In this document: positions 17,328-25,411 of the stretch, in pieces
How positions within the stretch are numbered: position 1 is the first letter of the stretch
Layout of the letters: each line of letters begins with the position of its first letter
NCBI RefSeq assembly: GCF_018780585.1
Contig: NZ_JADMJL010000055.1
Span: forward strand, 1 to 37,942
Direction: 5' to 3'
DNA length: 37,942 nt
From: Methyloversatilis discipulorum
Lineage (GTDB): Bacteria; Pseudomonadota; Gammaproteobacteria; Burkholderiales; Rhodocyclaceae
Notes under the pieces: model-generated
The model's database searches: none
Seen by the model: the letters and a program-made list of their open reading frames with translations, nothing else
Told to the model about the DNA's origin: nothing
Program-made: the position numbers and the translations under genes

Positions 17328-18179
17328 TCAGGCGCGCTTGCGGCGTGCGGCTGCGCCGACGATGCCGAGGCCGGCGGCCAGCAGCGCGATCGAGGTCGGT
17401 TCCGGCACCGCCGGGATGGCGACGCTCAGCGACACGTTGTCGATGGCCAGACCGTGATCGAAGCCGGCGCTGTTGTAGTCGATCCAGGTAATCCACAGCG
17501 TCTGGCCGGCTTCCCACTCGAGCGCGATGTCGCCGCCGCGCAGCACGGCATTGGCGTTGCCGTCGGTGGCAAAGCCGGCGGTCGCGCCGGCGTTGGTCAC
17601 CGTCGAGTTGTACTTGAACGCGCTGCCCGGATTGATCCAGGTGCCCACGCTGGCAAAGCTGTCGCCAAAGCCGTAGCGGAAGTCCAGCGTGTCGCTACCC
17701 TGGTTGGCTTCGCCGACGCGCCATTGCTCGGCGTCCCAGAACACGCTGACGCCTTCAATGGTGGCGCCGCTGTCGTTGCGGAAGGCGGCCGCGGCATAGC
17801 CGGACAGTGCGCTGGAGGCGGGCGAACCCCAGTAGGCGCCGCCGGAGCCGAGTGCGCCGAGCGCGCGGTCGCTGTCGCCATTCTGGCCGTAGCTGTAGAA
17901 GTAGCCGCCGGCGTCGCTGCCGTTGCCGGCACGGTAGAAGGTCTTGGCGACCTTGGCCGAGTCGAACAGCGACCAGCCGCCGATGGTGCTGTCATTGCTC
18001 CACGCGACGTTGCTGCTGCCATTGGCGGAGGCCAGCGTGTCGAAGTCCTGGAAGTACTCGAAGCTGTCGAACAGGCCGGAAGCGTCGCGTTCGAGCGTGA
18101 CGCTGACGGCGGACTGGGCCGGGGCGGCGAGTGCAGCGAAGGCAACGGCGAGAGCGGTGGCGAGGGTGCGGTGGATCAT
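17328..18179 (-). CDS. PEP-CTERM sorting domain protein
   Basis: A 283-residue exported protein. It begins with a signal peptide (IHRTLATALAVAFAALAAPAQSA) and ends with a textbook PEP-CTERM signal: VPEPTSIALLAAGLG, a hydrophobic helix, then a basic ARRKRA tail. PEP-CTERM proteins are processed and sorted by an exosortase (EpsH family), which must be encoded elsewhere. The body contains DFDTL, GGYFYSYGQNGDSDRALGALG and DHGLAIDNVSLSV, shared with its downstream paralogue. The ATG at 18179 has GGAGAA about 6 bases upstream. It follows phoD by 35 bases on the same strand, so the three genes probably form one transcription unit. Such proteins are often extracellular matrix or surface proteins; the exact role is unknown. 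Confidence 0.92.
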   Translation of the reverse strand: MIHRTLATALAVAFAALAAPAQSAVSVTLERDASGLFDSFEYFQDFDTLASANGSSNVAWSNDSTIGGWSLFDSAKVAKTFYRAGNGSDAGGYFYSYGQNGDSDRALGALGSGGAYWGSPASSALSGYAAAAFRNDSGATIEGVSVFWDAEQWRVGEANQGSDTLDFRYGFGDSFASVGTWINPGSAFKYNSTVTNAGATAGFATDGNANAVLRGGDIALEWEAGQTLWITWIDYNSAGFDHGLAIDNVSLSVAIPAVPEPTSIALLAAGLGIVGAAARRKRA

Positions 18180-18214
18180 GGTGAGGTTCTCCGTGAGGTG
18201 CGGTGGGTTCGGAT

Positions 18215-19894
18215 TCAGGCGAGCGGCAACAGCGCGCGGTGGGCGCTGCCGGGCAGCGTGCGCACGGTGGCGCCTTCGCTGAGCGTGTACTGGCGGGACT
18301 TGACGGTACTGACGAAGTACCAGGTGGAGCGGCACTCGTCGCGCGTGGCGGTCAGCACCATGAAACCGCGATGACCGGTTTCGGCGTACTTGAGGTCGGG
18401 AATGTTGTCGACCATCCACTGCGCAACGACCGCGGGCGCGTCGGTGCGGCGCGTGACCTCCATGCCGGGCGAGGACACGCCCGGTGTGGCGAACTCGACG
18501 CCGATGCGGTTACCGGCGGCGTCGGTCAGGTCACTCGCCCAGGCGTTGTGCGTGTCGCCGGCGACCACGATCAGGTTCTTGTCGAGCCGGCGCGCAGCGG
18601 CGTAGACCGCCTCGCGCGCCGCTTCGTAGCCGCCCCAGGCGTCGGTGCTGCGCGGGATCGACGGCTGGCCGAGGATGTAGCGCTCGGCACGGGTAAGCGC
18701 GTCGGGCCGCGTCGCCGCCTTGTCGTTCAGCGCCATCCAGTTGGAGATCGAGATCTGGTCGAGCGCGATGGCAGCCGGAATTTCGGCGCGCGCCATCAGC
18801 ACCTGCTGGCCAAGTACCTGCCAGGTCGCGGTCGAATCGGCCATCTGCTGTTCCAACCAGGCCTGCTGCACGCTGCCCAGCATCTGCCGGCTGTCGTCGC
18901 CGATCGCCGCGCGCAATGCGTCGGCATCGATGCCGTCGGGACCAACGAAATCGCCGAAGGCGAGCTGTTCGGTGCGCGCCAGCAGGCGGGTTTCCAGCAT
19001 GTGCAGCGAAAGCAGATCGCCGAAGTCGAAAGAGCGGTAAATGCGGCGCAGGTCGGCGGTGTCCGGCGTGCGCACCGGCAGCCACTCGTGATAGGCCTTC
19101 AGCGCCGCCGCGCGGCGGTCGGCGTAGGGCCCTTCGGTGGCCGGCGTGTGATTGGCGGCGCCCGACACGAAGGTGTTGTTGCACACCTCGTGATCGTCCC
19201 AGACCGCGATCAGCGGCACTGCGGCGGTCAGTGCCTGCAGGCCGGGGTCACCGCGGTACAGCGCGTGACGGGTGCGGTAGTCGGCCAGCGTGATGCACTC
19301 GCCCGCCGGCAGCACTTCGCGGCCGAGCGCTGCGGCGTCGTCGGTGGCATAGCCGCCGCGTCCGTATTCGTAGATGTAGTCGCCGAGATGCAGCGCCGCG
19401 TGCAGGTCGTCCATGCGCGCCGCTTCCGCGTAGGCGTGGAAGTAGCCGGCCGGGAAGTTCGAGCACGAAAAAACGGCGAGCTTCACCTGGTCGACGGCGC
19501 CCTCGGGCAAGGTACGCGTGCGACCGACCGGCGAGCGCTGGCTGCCGTAGGTGAAGCGGTAGTGGTAGCGCGTGTCGGGGCGCAGGCCATCGACGTCGAT
19601 CTTCACCGTGAAGTCGCGCGTCGCATTGGTGCGGAACAGGCCGCTGCGCACGACACGGCTGAACGCGGCATCGGTCGCCACTTCCCAGAACACGCGCGGC
19701 TGGGCGTCGCCCGGCGCGGTGATGCGGGTCCACAGGATGACGCGGCGCGCCAGCGGGTCGCCGCTGGCGATGCCATGAACGAAGGGCGCGGCGGCGGCCT
19801 GCGCGGTCGTGCCGGAAAGAAGGGCCGGCGCGGCAAGCGCGGCGGCGCCGAGGGTGCCGATGAACTTGCGGCGGCTGGTCGGGGATGTGGTCAT
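18215..19894 (-). CDS. phoD: PhoD-type alkaline phosphatase/phosphodiesterase, Tat-exported
   Basis: A 559-residue PhoD family enzyme that hydrolyses phosphate mono- and diesters in the periplasm or outside the cell. The N-terminus has a twin-arginine signal (TSRRKFIGTLG) with a hydrophobic stretch to about residue 30, fitting export of a folded metalloenzyme. Metal-site motifs are FSCSNFP, LHLGDYIYEYG, WDDHEVCNN and GDTHNAW. The ATG at 19894 is used; a 5-residue extension to 19909 would need a non-standard start. A weak half-match to a Pho box (CTGTAAT, reverse complement of 19948-19954) lies upstream but is not convincing alone. It heads an operon with the two secreted proteins and is divergent from a PAS-GAF-GGDEF gene. 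Confidence 0.93.
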   Translation of the reverse strand: MTTSPTSRRKFIGTLGAAALAAPALLSGTTAQAAAAPFVHGIASGDPLARRVILWTRITAPGDAQPRVFWEVATDAAFSRVVRSGLFRTNATRDFTVKIDVDGLRPDTRYHYRFTYGSQRSPVGRTRTLPEGAVDQVKLAVFSCSNFPAGYFHAYAEAARMDDLHAALHLGDYIYEYGRGGYATDDAAALGREVLPAGECITLADYRTRHALYRGDPGLQALTAAVPLIAVWDDHEVCNNTFVSGAANHTPATEGPYADRRAAALKAYHEWLPVRTPDTADLRRIYRSFDFGDLLSLHMLETRLLARTEQLAFGDFVGPDGIDADALRAAIGDDSRQMLGSVQQAWLEQQMADSTATWQVLGQQVLMARAEIPAAIALDQISISNWMALNDKAATRPDALTRAERYILGQPSIPRSTDAWGGYEAAREAVYAAARRLDKNLIVVAGDTHNAWASDLTDAAGNRIGVEFATPGVSSPGMEVTRRTDAPAVVAQWMVDNIPDLKYAETGHRGFMVLTATRDECRSTWYFVSTVKSRQYTLSEGATVRTLPGSAHRALLPLA

Positions 19895-20088
19895 GTACGG
19901 TCGGCGCAATACGGAAATGCGAAGGCCGCACAGTGTTGTTTGCCGACATTACAGGCCGCATCTGCGCGACGCCGCCGCTCGTGGTCCGTTCAGACTATCG
20001 GCGGCGACGGCGCACGTCGTTCACCCGGTTTGCGCAAATTGACCGAAAATCGTGCGCCGCATTGGCCGCCCGCGGTATTTTCCCGGTC

Positions 20089-21375
20089 ATGGACAGACGA
20101 CGCACCGCCCCACTCGAAGCCGTAATGGACCTCCTGCTCGACGCCGTATGCGTCGTGGACGAGTTCGGGCACTTCGTATTTGTCAGCGCCGCCTTCGAGC
20201 GCATCTTCGGCTACAGCTGCGACGAGGTGATCGGCCGCCGGATGATCGACCTGGTGCTGCCGGAAGACCGTGAGCGCACGCTGCGCGCGGCGGCCGAAAT
20301 CATGTCGGGCGACCCCAAGCTCAGCTTCGAGAACCGCTATGTGCGCAAGGACGGCGCCATCGTGCACATCCTGTGGTCGGCGCGCTGGTCGGAAAGCGAA
20401 CGGCTGCGCGTGGCGATCGCGCACGACATCACCGCACGCCGGCGTGCCGGCGACATGCAGGCGGCGATGTACGCGATGTCCGAGGCGGCGCACGTGGCGA
20501 CCGACCTGTTCGACCTGCTGGCACGCGCGCATCGCATCGTCGCCGACCTGCTGCCGGCCGAGCGCATGATGGTGGGCGTGCGCAACGAGATCGACGGCGC
20601 ACTCAACATCGCCTACGCAGCCGACGCGCACGGCGATCCGGTCGACGGCCTGCCGTCGCGCTGTATCGATTTCTGTGCCGACGTGGTGGCGCGCGGCGAA
20701 ACCCGACTGATGGCCGGCGAACGCGGCGAAACCTGGCTCGGTGCGCCGCTGGTATCGGCCGACGGCTGCCTCGGCGCGCTGGCGTTGAAGCGCGCCCCCG
20801 GTGCTCCGGTGTTCACCGAGCGCGACCGCGAACTGCTTAACTTCGTCGCCACCCAGATCGCCACCGCGCTGGAGCGCATGCAACTGCAGACGCGCCTGCG
20901 CCGCATGGCGCAGTACGACGGTCTGACCGGCCTGCCTAACCGCGCGCTGCTGCACGACCGCATCGAAACGGGGATCGCCGCGGCGCGGCGCGCCAAGGGC
21001 CGGCTGGCCCTGCTCTATCTCGACCTCGACCGCTTCAAGGAAGTGAACGACACGCTGGGCCACGCCGCTGGCGACGTGCTGTTGCACGATGTCGCACAGC
21101 GCCTGCGCCACTGCGTGCGCGACGCCGACACGGTGGCGCGCATTGGCGGCGACGAGTTCGTCGTGCTGCTGGCCGACGTGCGCCGCATGGAGGACGCCGA
21201 GACGGTGGCCGACAAGATCCGCGATGTACTGGCCAGACCGGTGACGATGGACGGCCACGAACTCACGGTCGGCGCCAGCATCGGCATCGCCCGCTGGCCG
21301 GAGAACGGCGACAGCGCGAAGGATTTGCTGCTGATCGCCGACGCCGCGATGTACGCCGCCAAGCGGCGGCGCTGA
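20089..21375 (+). CDS. PAS-GAF-GGDEF diguanylate cyclase
   Basis: A 428-residue cytosolic c-di-GMP synthase. Residues ~15-125 are a PAS domain (FVSAAFERIFGY, ... IAHDITARRRAG), ~135-275 a GAF-like domain, and ~285-428 a GGDEF domain. GGDEF is intact at 353-357 with an RxxD product-inhibition site (RDAD, 344-347). There is no EAL domain. The ATG at 20089 is selected; the open frame extends back to 19885 but that part is not PAS-like. A TTGACC at about 20039 could be a -35, without an obvious -10. It is divergent from phoD and convergent with the ABC exporter, 12 bases apart. PAS/GAF could sense redox, oxygen or small molecules, but cofactor residues cannot be assigned. Confidence 0.93.
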   Translation: MDRRRTAPLEAVMDLLLDAVCVVDEFGHFVFVSAAFERIFGYSCDEVIGRRMIDLVLPEDRERTLRAAAEIMSGDPKLSFENRYVRKDGAIVHILWSARWSESERLRVAIAHDITARRRAGDMQAAMYAMSEAAHVATDLFDLLARAHRIVADLLPAERMMVGVRNEIDGALNIAYAADAHGDPVDGLPSRCIDFCADVVARGETRLMAGERGETWLGAPLVSADGCLGALALKRAPGAPVFTERDRELLNFVATQIATALERMQLQTRLRRMAQYDGLTGLPNRALLHDRIETGIAAARRAKGRLALLYLDLDRFKEVNDTLGHAAGDVLLHDVAQRLRHCVRDADTVARIGGDEFVVLLADVRRMEDAETVADKIRDVLARPVTMDGHELTVGASIGIARWPENGDSAKDLLLIADAAMYAAKRRR

Positions 21376-21387
21376 ACGCTGGCGCGC

Positions 21388-23139
21388 TCAAGCGCCGTCG
21401 TCGATGAACTGCAACCGCGCCAGTTGTGCGTACAGGCCATTGCGCGCCAGCAGTTCGGCGTGCGTGCCGGATTCGATCGCGTGACCGTGGTCGAGCACGA
21501 TGATGCGGTCGGCGCGCTGTACGGTGGCCAGGCGGTGCGCCACCACCAGCGTGGTGCGACTGGCCATCAGCGGTGCCAGCGCAGCCTGCACCATGCGCTC
21601 GCTTTCGGCATCGAGCGCCGAGGTGGCTTCGTCCAGCAGCAGGATGGGGCGGTCGGCCAGGATGGCGCGGGCGATCGCGATGCGCTGGCGCTGGCCGCCG
21701 GACAGCCGCACGCCGCGTTCGCCGAGCGGGCTGTCATAGCCGCCCGGAAGCTGGCGGATGAAGGCGTCGGCAAAGGCGGCCTCGCAGGCGGTGCGCACTT
21801 CATCGTCGCTCGCGTCCGGCCGCGCGTAGCGCACGTTGTCGGCCACGCTGGCGGCGAAGATGACGGCCTCCTGCGGCACCAGTGCGATGCGCGCGCGCAC
21901 GGCGGCCGGGTCGGCCTGCGCCAGCGGCACGCCGTCGATCTCGACGCTGCCGGCCTGCGGATCGTAGAAGCGCAGCAGCAGCTGGAACAGCGTGGATTTG
22001 CCGGCGCCCGAGGGGCCGACCAGCGCCACCGTCTCGCCGGCGCGTACCGTCAGGTCGAAGCGGTCCAGCGCCGGAATGTCCGGCCGGCTCGGGTAGCAGA
22101 AGCGCACGCCGCGGAAGGCGATGTCGCCGCGCGCTGGCTGCGGCAGCGGCAGCGGGTCGGCCGGCGCCGCGATGTCCGGCTGCGTATCGAGCAGTTCGAT
22201 CAGGCGCTCGGTGGCGCCGGCGGCGCGCTGCAGTTCGCCCCACACCTCGGACAGCGCGCCGACCGAACTGGCGACGATGGCGGCGTAGAACACGAAGGCC
22301 GACAGTTCGCCGGCGCTGAGCCGCCCGGCCAGCACGTCATGACCGCCCACCCACAGGATCAGGGCGACCGAGCCGAACACCAGCAGGATGACCATGACGA
22401 TCATCACCGCCGTGTGGCGGTAGCGGCGCACGCCGGTGTCGAAGCTGCGCTCGACCAGCGCCGCGAAATGCGTGCGGTCGGCCGCCTCGTGACCGCAGGC
22501 CTGCACGATGCGGATGGCGTGCACGCTCTCGTCGACATGGGTGCCGAGGTCAGCCACCCGCGCCTGTCGCTCGCGCGACAGCCCGCGCACGCGGCGGCCG
22601 AAAATGACGATGGGCGCCACCACCACCGGCACGCCGGCCAGCACCAGCAGCGTCAGCCGGCCGCTGGTCAGCCCCAGCATGACCAAGCCGCCGGCCAGCA
22701 TCAGCGTGTTGCGCAGTGCGATCGACAGGGTCGATCCGACCACGTTCTCGATCTGCGCGGTGTCGTTGGTCAGTCTGGAAATGACTTCGCCAGTACGCCC
22801 GGCCTCGAAGAAGGAGGGCGGCAGGGTCAGCAGGTGGGCATACACCCGCGTGCGCAGATCGGCCGCCACCCGTTCGCCCAGCCAGGACACGTTGTAGAAG
22901 CGCAGCCAGGTGGCGCCGGCCAGCAGCACGACCAGCCCCAGCGTGCCGGCCAGCGCGCGGTCCAGCCACTGCGGGTCGCCGGCGGCGAAACCCTGGTCGA
23001 TCACGCTGCGCAAGCCCTGACCCAGCGCCAGCGCCGAACTGGCGGCCAGCACCAGACCGAGCGCCGCCAGCGCCAGACGGCCGCGGTGCGGCTTCACCAA
23101 TTCCCACATCACGTGCCGGGCACGACGTAAATCACTCAC
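21388..23139 (-). CDS. ABC exporter (fused membrane and ATPase domains)
   Basis: A 583-residue type IV-fold half-transporter of the MsbA/MdlB/LmrA class: an N-terminal six-helix region and a C-terminal nucleotide-binding domain. Walker A GPSGAGKST is at residues 375-383, followed by the LSGGQRQRIAIARA signature, Walker B LLLDEATSALD and the H-loop (VVAHRLAT). Members export lipids, peptides or drugs; the substrate cannot be read from sequence. GTG at 23139 is the start, with AGGA about 10 bases upstream. It is convergent with the cyclase gene and divergent from the tRNA-Leu gene, whose promoter must lie in the 44-base gap. Confidence 0.92.
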   Translation of the reverse strand: MSDLRRARHVMWELVKPHRGRLALAALGLVLAASSALALGQGLRSVIDQGFAAGDPQWLDRALAGTLGLVVLLAGATWLRFYNVSWLGERVAADLRTRVYAHLLTLPPSFFEAGRTGEVISRLTNDTAQIENVVGSTLSIALRNTLMLAGGLVMLGLTSGRLTLLVLAGVPVVVAPIVIFGRRVRGLSRERQARVADLGTHVDESVHAIRIVQACGHEAADRTHFAALVERSFDTGVRRYRHTAVMIVMVILLVFGSVALILWVGGHDVLAGRLSAGELSAFVFYAAIVASSVGALSEVWGELQRAAGATERLIELLDTQPDIAAPADPLPLPQPARGDIAFRGVRFCYPSRPDIPALDRFDLTVRAGETVALVGPSGAGKSTLFQLLLRFYDPQAGSVEIDGVPLAQADPAAVRARIALVPQEAVIFAASVADNVRYARPDASDDEVRTACEAAFADAFIRQLPGGYDSPLGERGVRLSGGQRQRIAIARAILADRPILLLDEATSALDAESERMVQAALAPLMASRTTLVVAHRLATVQRADRIIVLDHGHAIESGTHAELLARNGLYAQLARLQFIDDGA

Positions 23140-23160
23140 GCAGAATCATCCTTTTTGTTG

Positions 23161-23166
23161 TATATT
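23161..23166 (+). promoter_or_regulatory. Possible -10 (TATATT) of the tRNA-Leu gene
   Basis: TATATT at 23161-23166 is the only good -10 match ahead of the tRNA, 18 bases before its 5' end. The -35 side is poor. It sits in the short divergent gap with the ABC exporter. Confidence 0.4.
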
Positions 23167-23183
23167 CGCGCCCCTACCCAAGT

Positions 23184-23268
23184 GCGCGGGTGGCGAAATT
23201 GGTAGACGCGCTGTCTTGAGGGGGCAGTGCCGCAAGGCGTGAGAGTTCGAGTCTCTCTCCGCGCACCA
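23184..23268 (+). tRNA. tRNA-Leu (anticodon GAG)
   Basis: An 85-base class II tRNA with encoded CCA. The acceptor stem is GCGCGGG pairing with TCCGCGC (one G-T wobble). The D-arm reads TGGCGAAATTGGTAGACGC. The anticodon stem is CTGTC/GGCAG around TTGAGGG, with GAG at 23218-23220. A long variable arm (TGCCGCAAGGCGT) and a T-arm GAGAG-TTCGAGT-CTCTC follow. This matches tRNA-Leu(GAG), reading CTC and CTT. A hairpin with the 23276-23291 arms follows closely. Confidence 0.95.
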
Positions 23269-23275
23269 CACCTTC

Positions 23276-23315
23276 AGCACCTTCCGGTGCTCATCCCGAA
23301 CCGTCCGGATCGGGA
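23276..23315 (+). terminator. Two hairpins downstream of tRNA-Leu
   Basis: AGCACC-ttcc-GGTGCT (23276-23291) is a compact 6-bp hairpin 8 bases after the tRNA CCA. TCCCGA and TCGGGA (23294-23299 and 23310-23315) form a second one. There is no T-run, so the first probably marks the tRNA 3' trailer or a weak terminator. Confidence 0.4.
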
Positions 23316-23479
23316 GAATCCCATGTCATTGAACCTGCCGCAGCTTACCGTGCTGCAGTGCGCTGCTGGCTGTCCGCGCGCTTTGTTACTATGCGCGTCG
23401 CAATTCCGAGCCAATCAACCCAAATCAAGACTTCCTGACAACGAGCGGGAGGCGGACGAGGTCGGAGAAGGAGACAGCG

Positions 23480-24214
23480 ATGGCGTTGGACAAGGTCCTG
23501 CTGGGACGCTTGCTGCAGTTGAACGAACCGTGGACGGTACGCGATTTCCGTTTCGATCCGGGTGCCCGCCGCATCGACGCATGGATAGGCCTCGAAGTTC
23601 AGCGCGGCTGGTTCGGCCTGGCGCGCAAGCAGGAGCCGGAGGCGGCAGAGCGCGTCTGGCGTCACATCGATCTGGCCGGGTGGCGCTGTCATCTGCGCGT
23701 GCTGGCGCCACCCAACGCCGATCTGAGCTCGCTGCCGTGGGCCGGCCCGGCCGACATGCCTTTCTCGCAGGCGCTGTCAAAACAGGTGTTCGCACTGTTC
23801 AACGAAGGTGTTTCGCTGAACGGCATCTGCGCCATCACCGGCATTCCGCTGCAGGAACTGTGGAAGTTCAAGTTCGCGCTCGATCAGGGCAAGGCGGCGA
23901 TCGCCGAACCGTCGAAGGCATCCGCCGCACCTCCCCTGCAGCCCGCCGCTGATCCCGGTGCGCCGCCCGCCGCGGCGTCCGACGACGATATTCCCGACGT
24001 GGCCGATCCGGTCTGGCTGCAGCTGATCGAAGGCCAGCGCGACATCGACATCCGGGCGCTCAGCCTGAAACTGCTGATGACCCGCCTGCGCAGCCAGATG
24101 GAGGTGATCACCGACGACGAGGTGCGGATGCTCAAGCTGCGCGAGCTGCACCGCTACTTCGTCAAGAACGCCCGCATGCTGGGCCACGAACTGGCGCAAC
24201 TGCGCACGCACTGA
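23480..24214 (+). CDS. Uncharacterised protein with a degenerate ISL3-transposase-like N-terminal domain
   Basis: A 244-residue protein of unknown function. Residues ~18-135 follow, block by block, the N-terminal region of ISL3-family transposases: WTVRDFRFDPGARRIDAWI corresponds to the VRDVxFxPxxxRLDIxI start, VWRHIDLAGWRCHLRVLAPP to the WRHLxxxxxxxxLxxxxPR stretch, and LPWAGP...FSQALSKQVFALFNEGVSLNGICAIT to the VPWAxPxSxFTxxFExxV helices. The paired zinc cysteines of the transposase are absent. There is no room for the DDE catalytic domain. The C-terminal ~90 residues are helical and unfamiliar, after a Pro/Ala linker. ATG at 23480 has GGAGAAGGAG shortly upstream. The gene is intact, suggesting retention for a host role. 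The ISL3 link comes from remembered family patterns and has not been searched. Confidence 0.7.
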   Translation: MALDKVLLGRLLQLNEPWTVRDFRFDPGARRIDAWIGLEVQRGWFGLARKQEPEAAERVWRHIDLAGWRCHLRVLAPPNADLSSLPWAGPADMPFSQALSKQVFALFNEGVSLNGICAITGIPLQELWKFKFALDQGKAAIAEPSKASAAPPLQPAADPGAPPAAASDDDIPDVADPVWLQLIEGQRDIDIRALSLKLLMTRLRSQMEVITDDEVRMLKLRELHRYFVKNARMLGHELAQLRTH

Positions 24215-24231
24215 TTCCCGGACGGACTTAC

Positions 24232-25239
24232 ATGACGACTCAGAACACGTCCGCCGTGAGCGGACGCATGATGGGGCTGTCCGAAGCGACGGCCCTGATC
24301 CGCGGCGGTGGTCACTTCAGCGTCGCCGGCGACGAAGCGCTGCTGCGCCAGCTGCCGCGCGGTCACTGGATAGGCGGCACCATTCCCTACTTCATGGGCC
24401 AGGACGGCGGCGTCACCACGCGCGACCAGCTCTATGTCGCGCAGGTGCCGGTGATCAACGGCCTGCCGATGATCCGCTTCTACGACCAGATCAGTCTCGA
24501 ACGCGTCTGTGCCGACGCGCCGGAGAACGGCTTTTCCATCATCGTGATGCCGGCGTTCTCGGCCGTGCATTCGCTGTTCGCACGCAACGCGCCCGGCTAC
24601 GAGGACATGTACCTGAAGCCGCTGGTCGGCTGGATTTCCGGCATTCACCTGTCGGATCTCGGCCGCGCCAGCCCGCTGGTGGTCAATGGCGAAACGCTGG
24701 AATTCGACGGCGAACGCGCGCTGGTGATGCACGTGCCGCTGCCCGAGAGCAAGTACGCGCAGATTGACATCATCAACCTGTTCACCCAGGGCGAGGGCGA
24801 CCGCATCCGCTTTCCGGCCAAGGGTTTCAGCGCGACCGAATGCCTGATCAACGGGCAGCCCGGCAACTTCGCGCAGTACGTCAGTTCGCGCGCGATCGAC
24901 ACCAAGCTGCCGCTGGTGGCCGACTACAGCGGCGCGATGATCAACGTGAGCATCAAGTCGGTCGATGCCGGCAAGGGCACGGTCGATTTCTACGCGCCGG
25001 TATTCGATGACATCGAATACCGCTTCGCGGCGCCGGTGCCGGATTACGTCAGCGCCTTTCACACCGCGTTGCCGGGGCAGACCGGCCCGATAGGCTTCAG
25101 CTGCAACTGCGTGCTGAACTACCTGTACAGCGAGCTCGAAGGCAAGCGCGTGCCGGCCATGCTGGGCCCGATGACTTTCGGCGAAGTGGCTTACCAGCTG
25201 CTGAACCAGACGCTGGTGTATCTGACCATCGAGGGCTGA
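24232..25239 (+). CDS. Uncharacterised conserved-looking protein
   Basis: A 335-residue soluble protein with no signal peptide or membrane segment that I do not recognise. It reads as a real gene: even codon use, a clear ATG at 24232 after GGACGGA, and 17 bases from the preceding gene, so probably co-transcribed. Visible features are an N-terminal GGGHFSVAGDEALLRQLPRG block, a central IIVMPAFSAVHSL segment, FSCNCVLNYLYSELEG, and a hydrophobic end FGEVAYQLLNQTLVYLTI. The tail faintly resembles FIST C-terminal domains (sensor input domains of proteobacterial signalling proteins), but the match is too weak to assign a function. Confidence 0.7.
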   Translation: MTTQNTSAVSGRMMGLSEATALIRGGGHFSVAGDEALLRQLPRGHWIGGTIPYFMGQDGGVTTRDQLYVAQVPVINGLPMIRFYDQISLERVCADAPENGFSIIVMPAFSAVHSLFARNAPGYEDMYLKPLVGWISGIHLSDLGRASPLVVNGETLEFDGERALVMHVPLPESKYAQIDIINLFTQGEGDRIRFPAKGFSATECLINGQPGNFAQYVSSRAIDTKLPLVADYSGAMINVSIKSVDAGKGTVDFYAPVFDDIEYRFAAPVPDYVSAFHTALPGQTGPIGFSCNCVLNYLYSELEGKRVPAMLGPMTFGEVAYQLLNQTLVYLTIEG

Positions 25240-25249
25240 GCGCGTTCTT

Positions 25250-25335
25250 GTGGGAGCGGCCTTGGCCGCGACCCGGCCGCTGCACTAAGCAGGCTTCGAT
25301 CAAGGCTGCAGTCGGGATCAGAAGACCCCTCCCAC
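25250..25335 (+). repeat. REP/BIME-like palindromic element, copy A
   Basis: An 86-base element bounded by GTGGGAG (25250-25256) and CTCCCAC (25329-25335), inverted ends. It opens with a perfect hairpin GCGGCC-TT-GGCCGC and closes with GGGATC-AGAA-GACCCC (one mismatch). Copies B and C in this window have the same length and order. It lies in the gap between two same-strand genes. Confidence 0.85.
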
Positions 25336-25411
25336 AGAACCTCGCCCACGCGCGACGGCCGGGTGCCGATTGGCGTAGCATGCCGCTTTCCCGTCCAGCA
25401 TCGCATCCCGC

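Noticed and set aside
19948-19954. Pho box before phoD
   Set aside because: CTGTAAT on the minus strand matches one half; the second repeat is absent.
23323-23479. Small ORF between tRNA-Leu and the ISL3-like gene
   Set aside because: Open from an ATG at 23323 but runs into the downstream gene out of frame, with no ribosome site or similarity.
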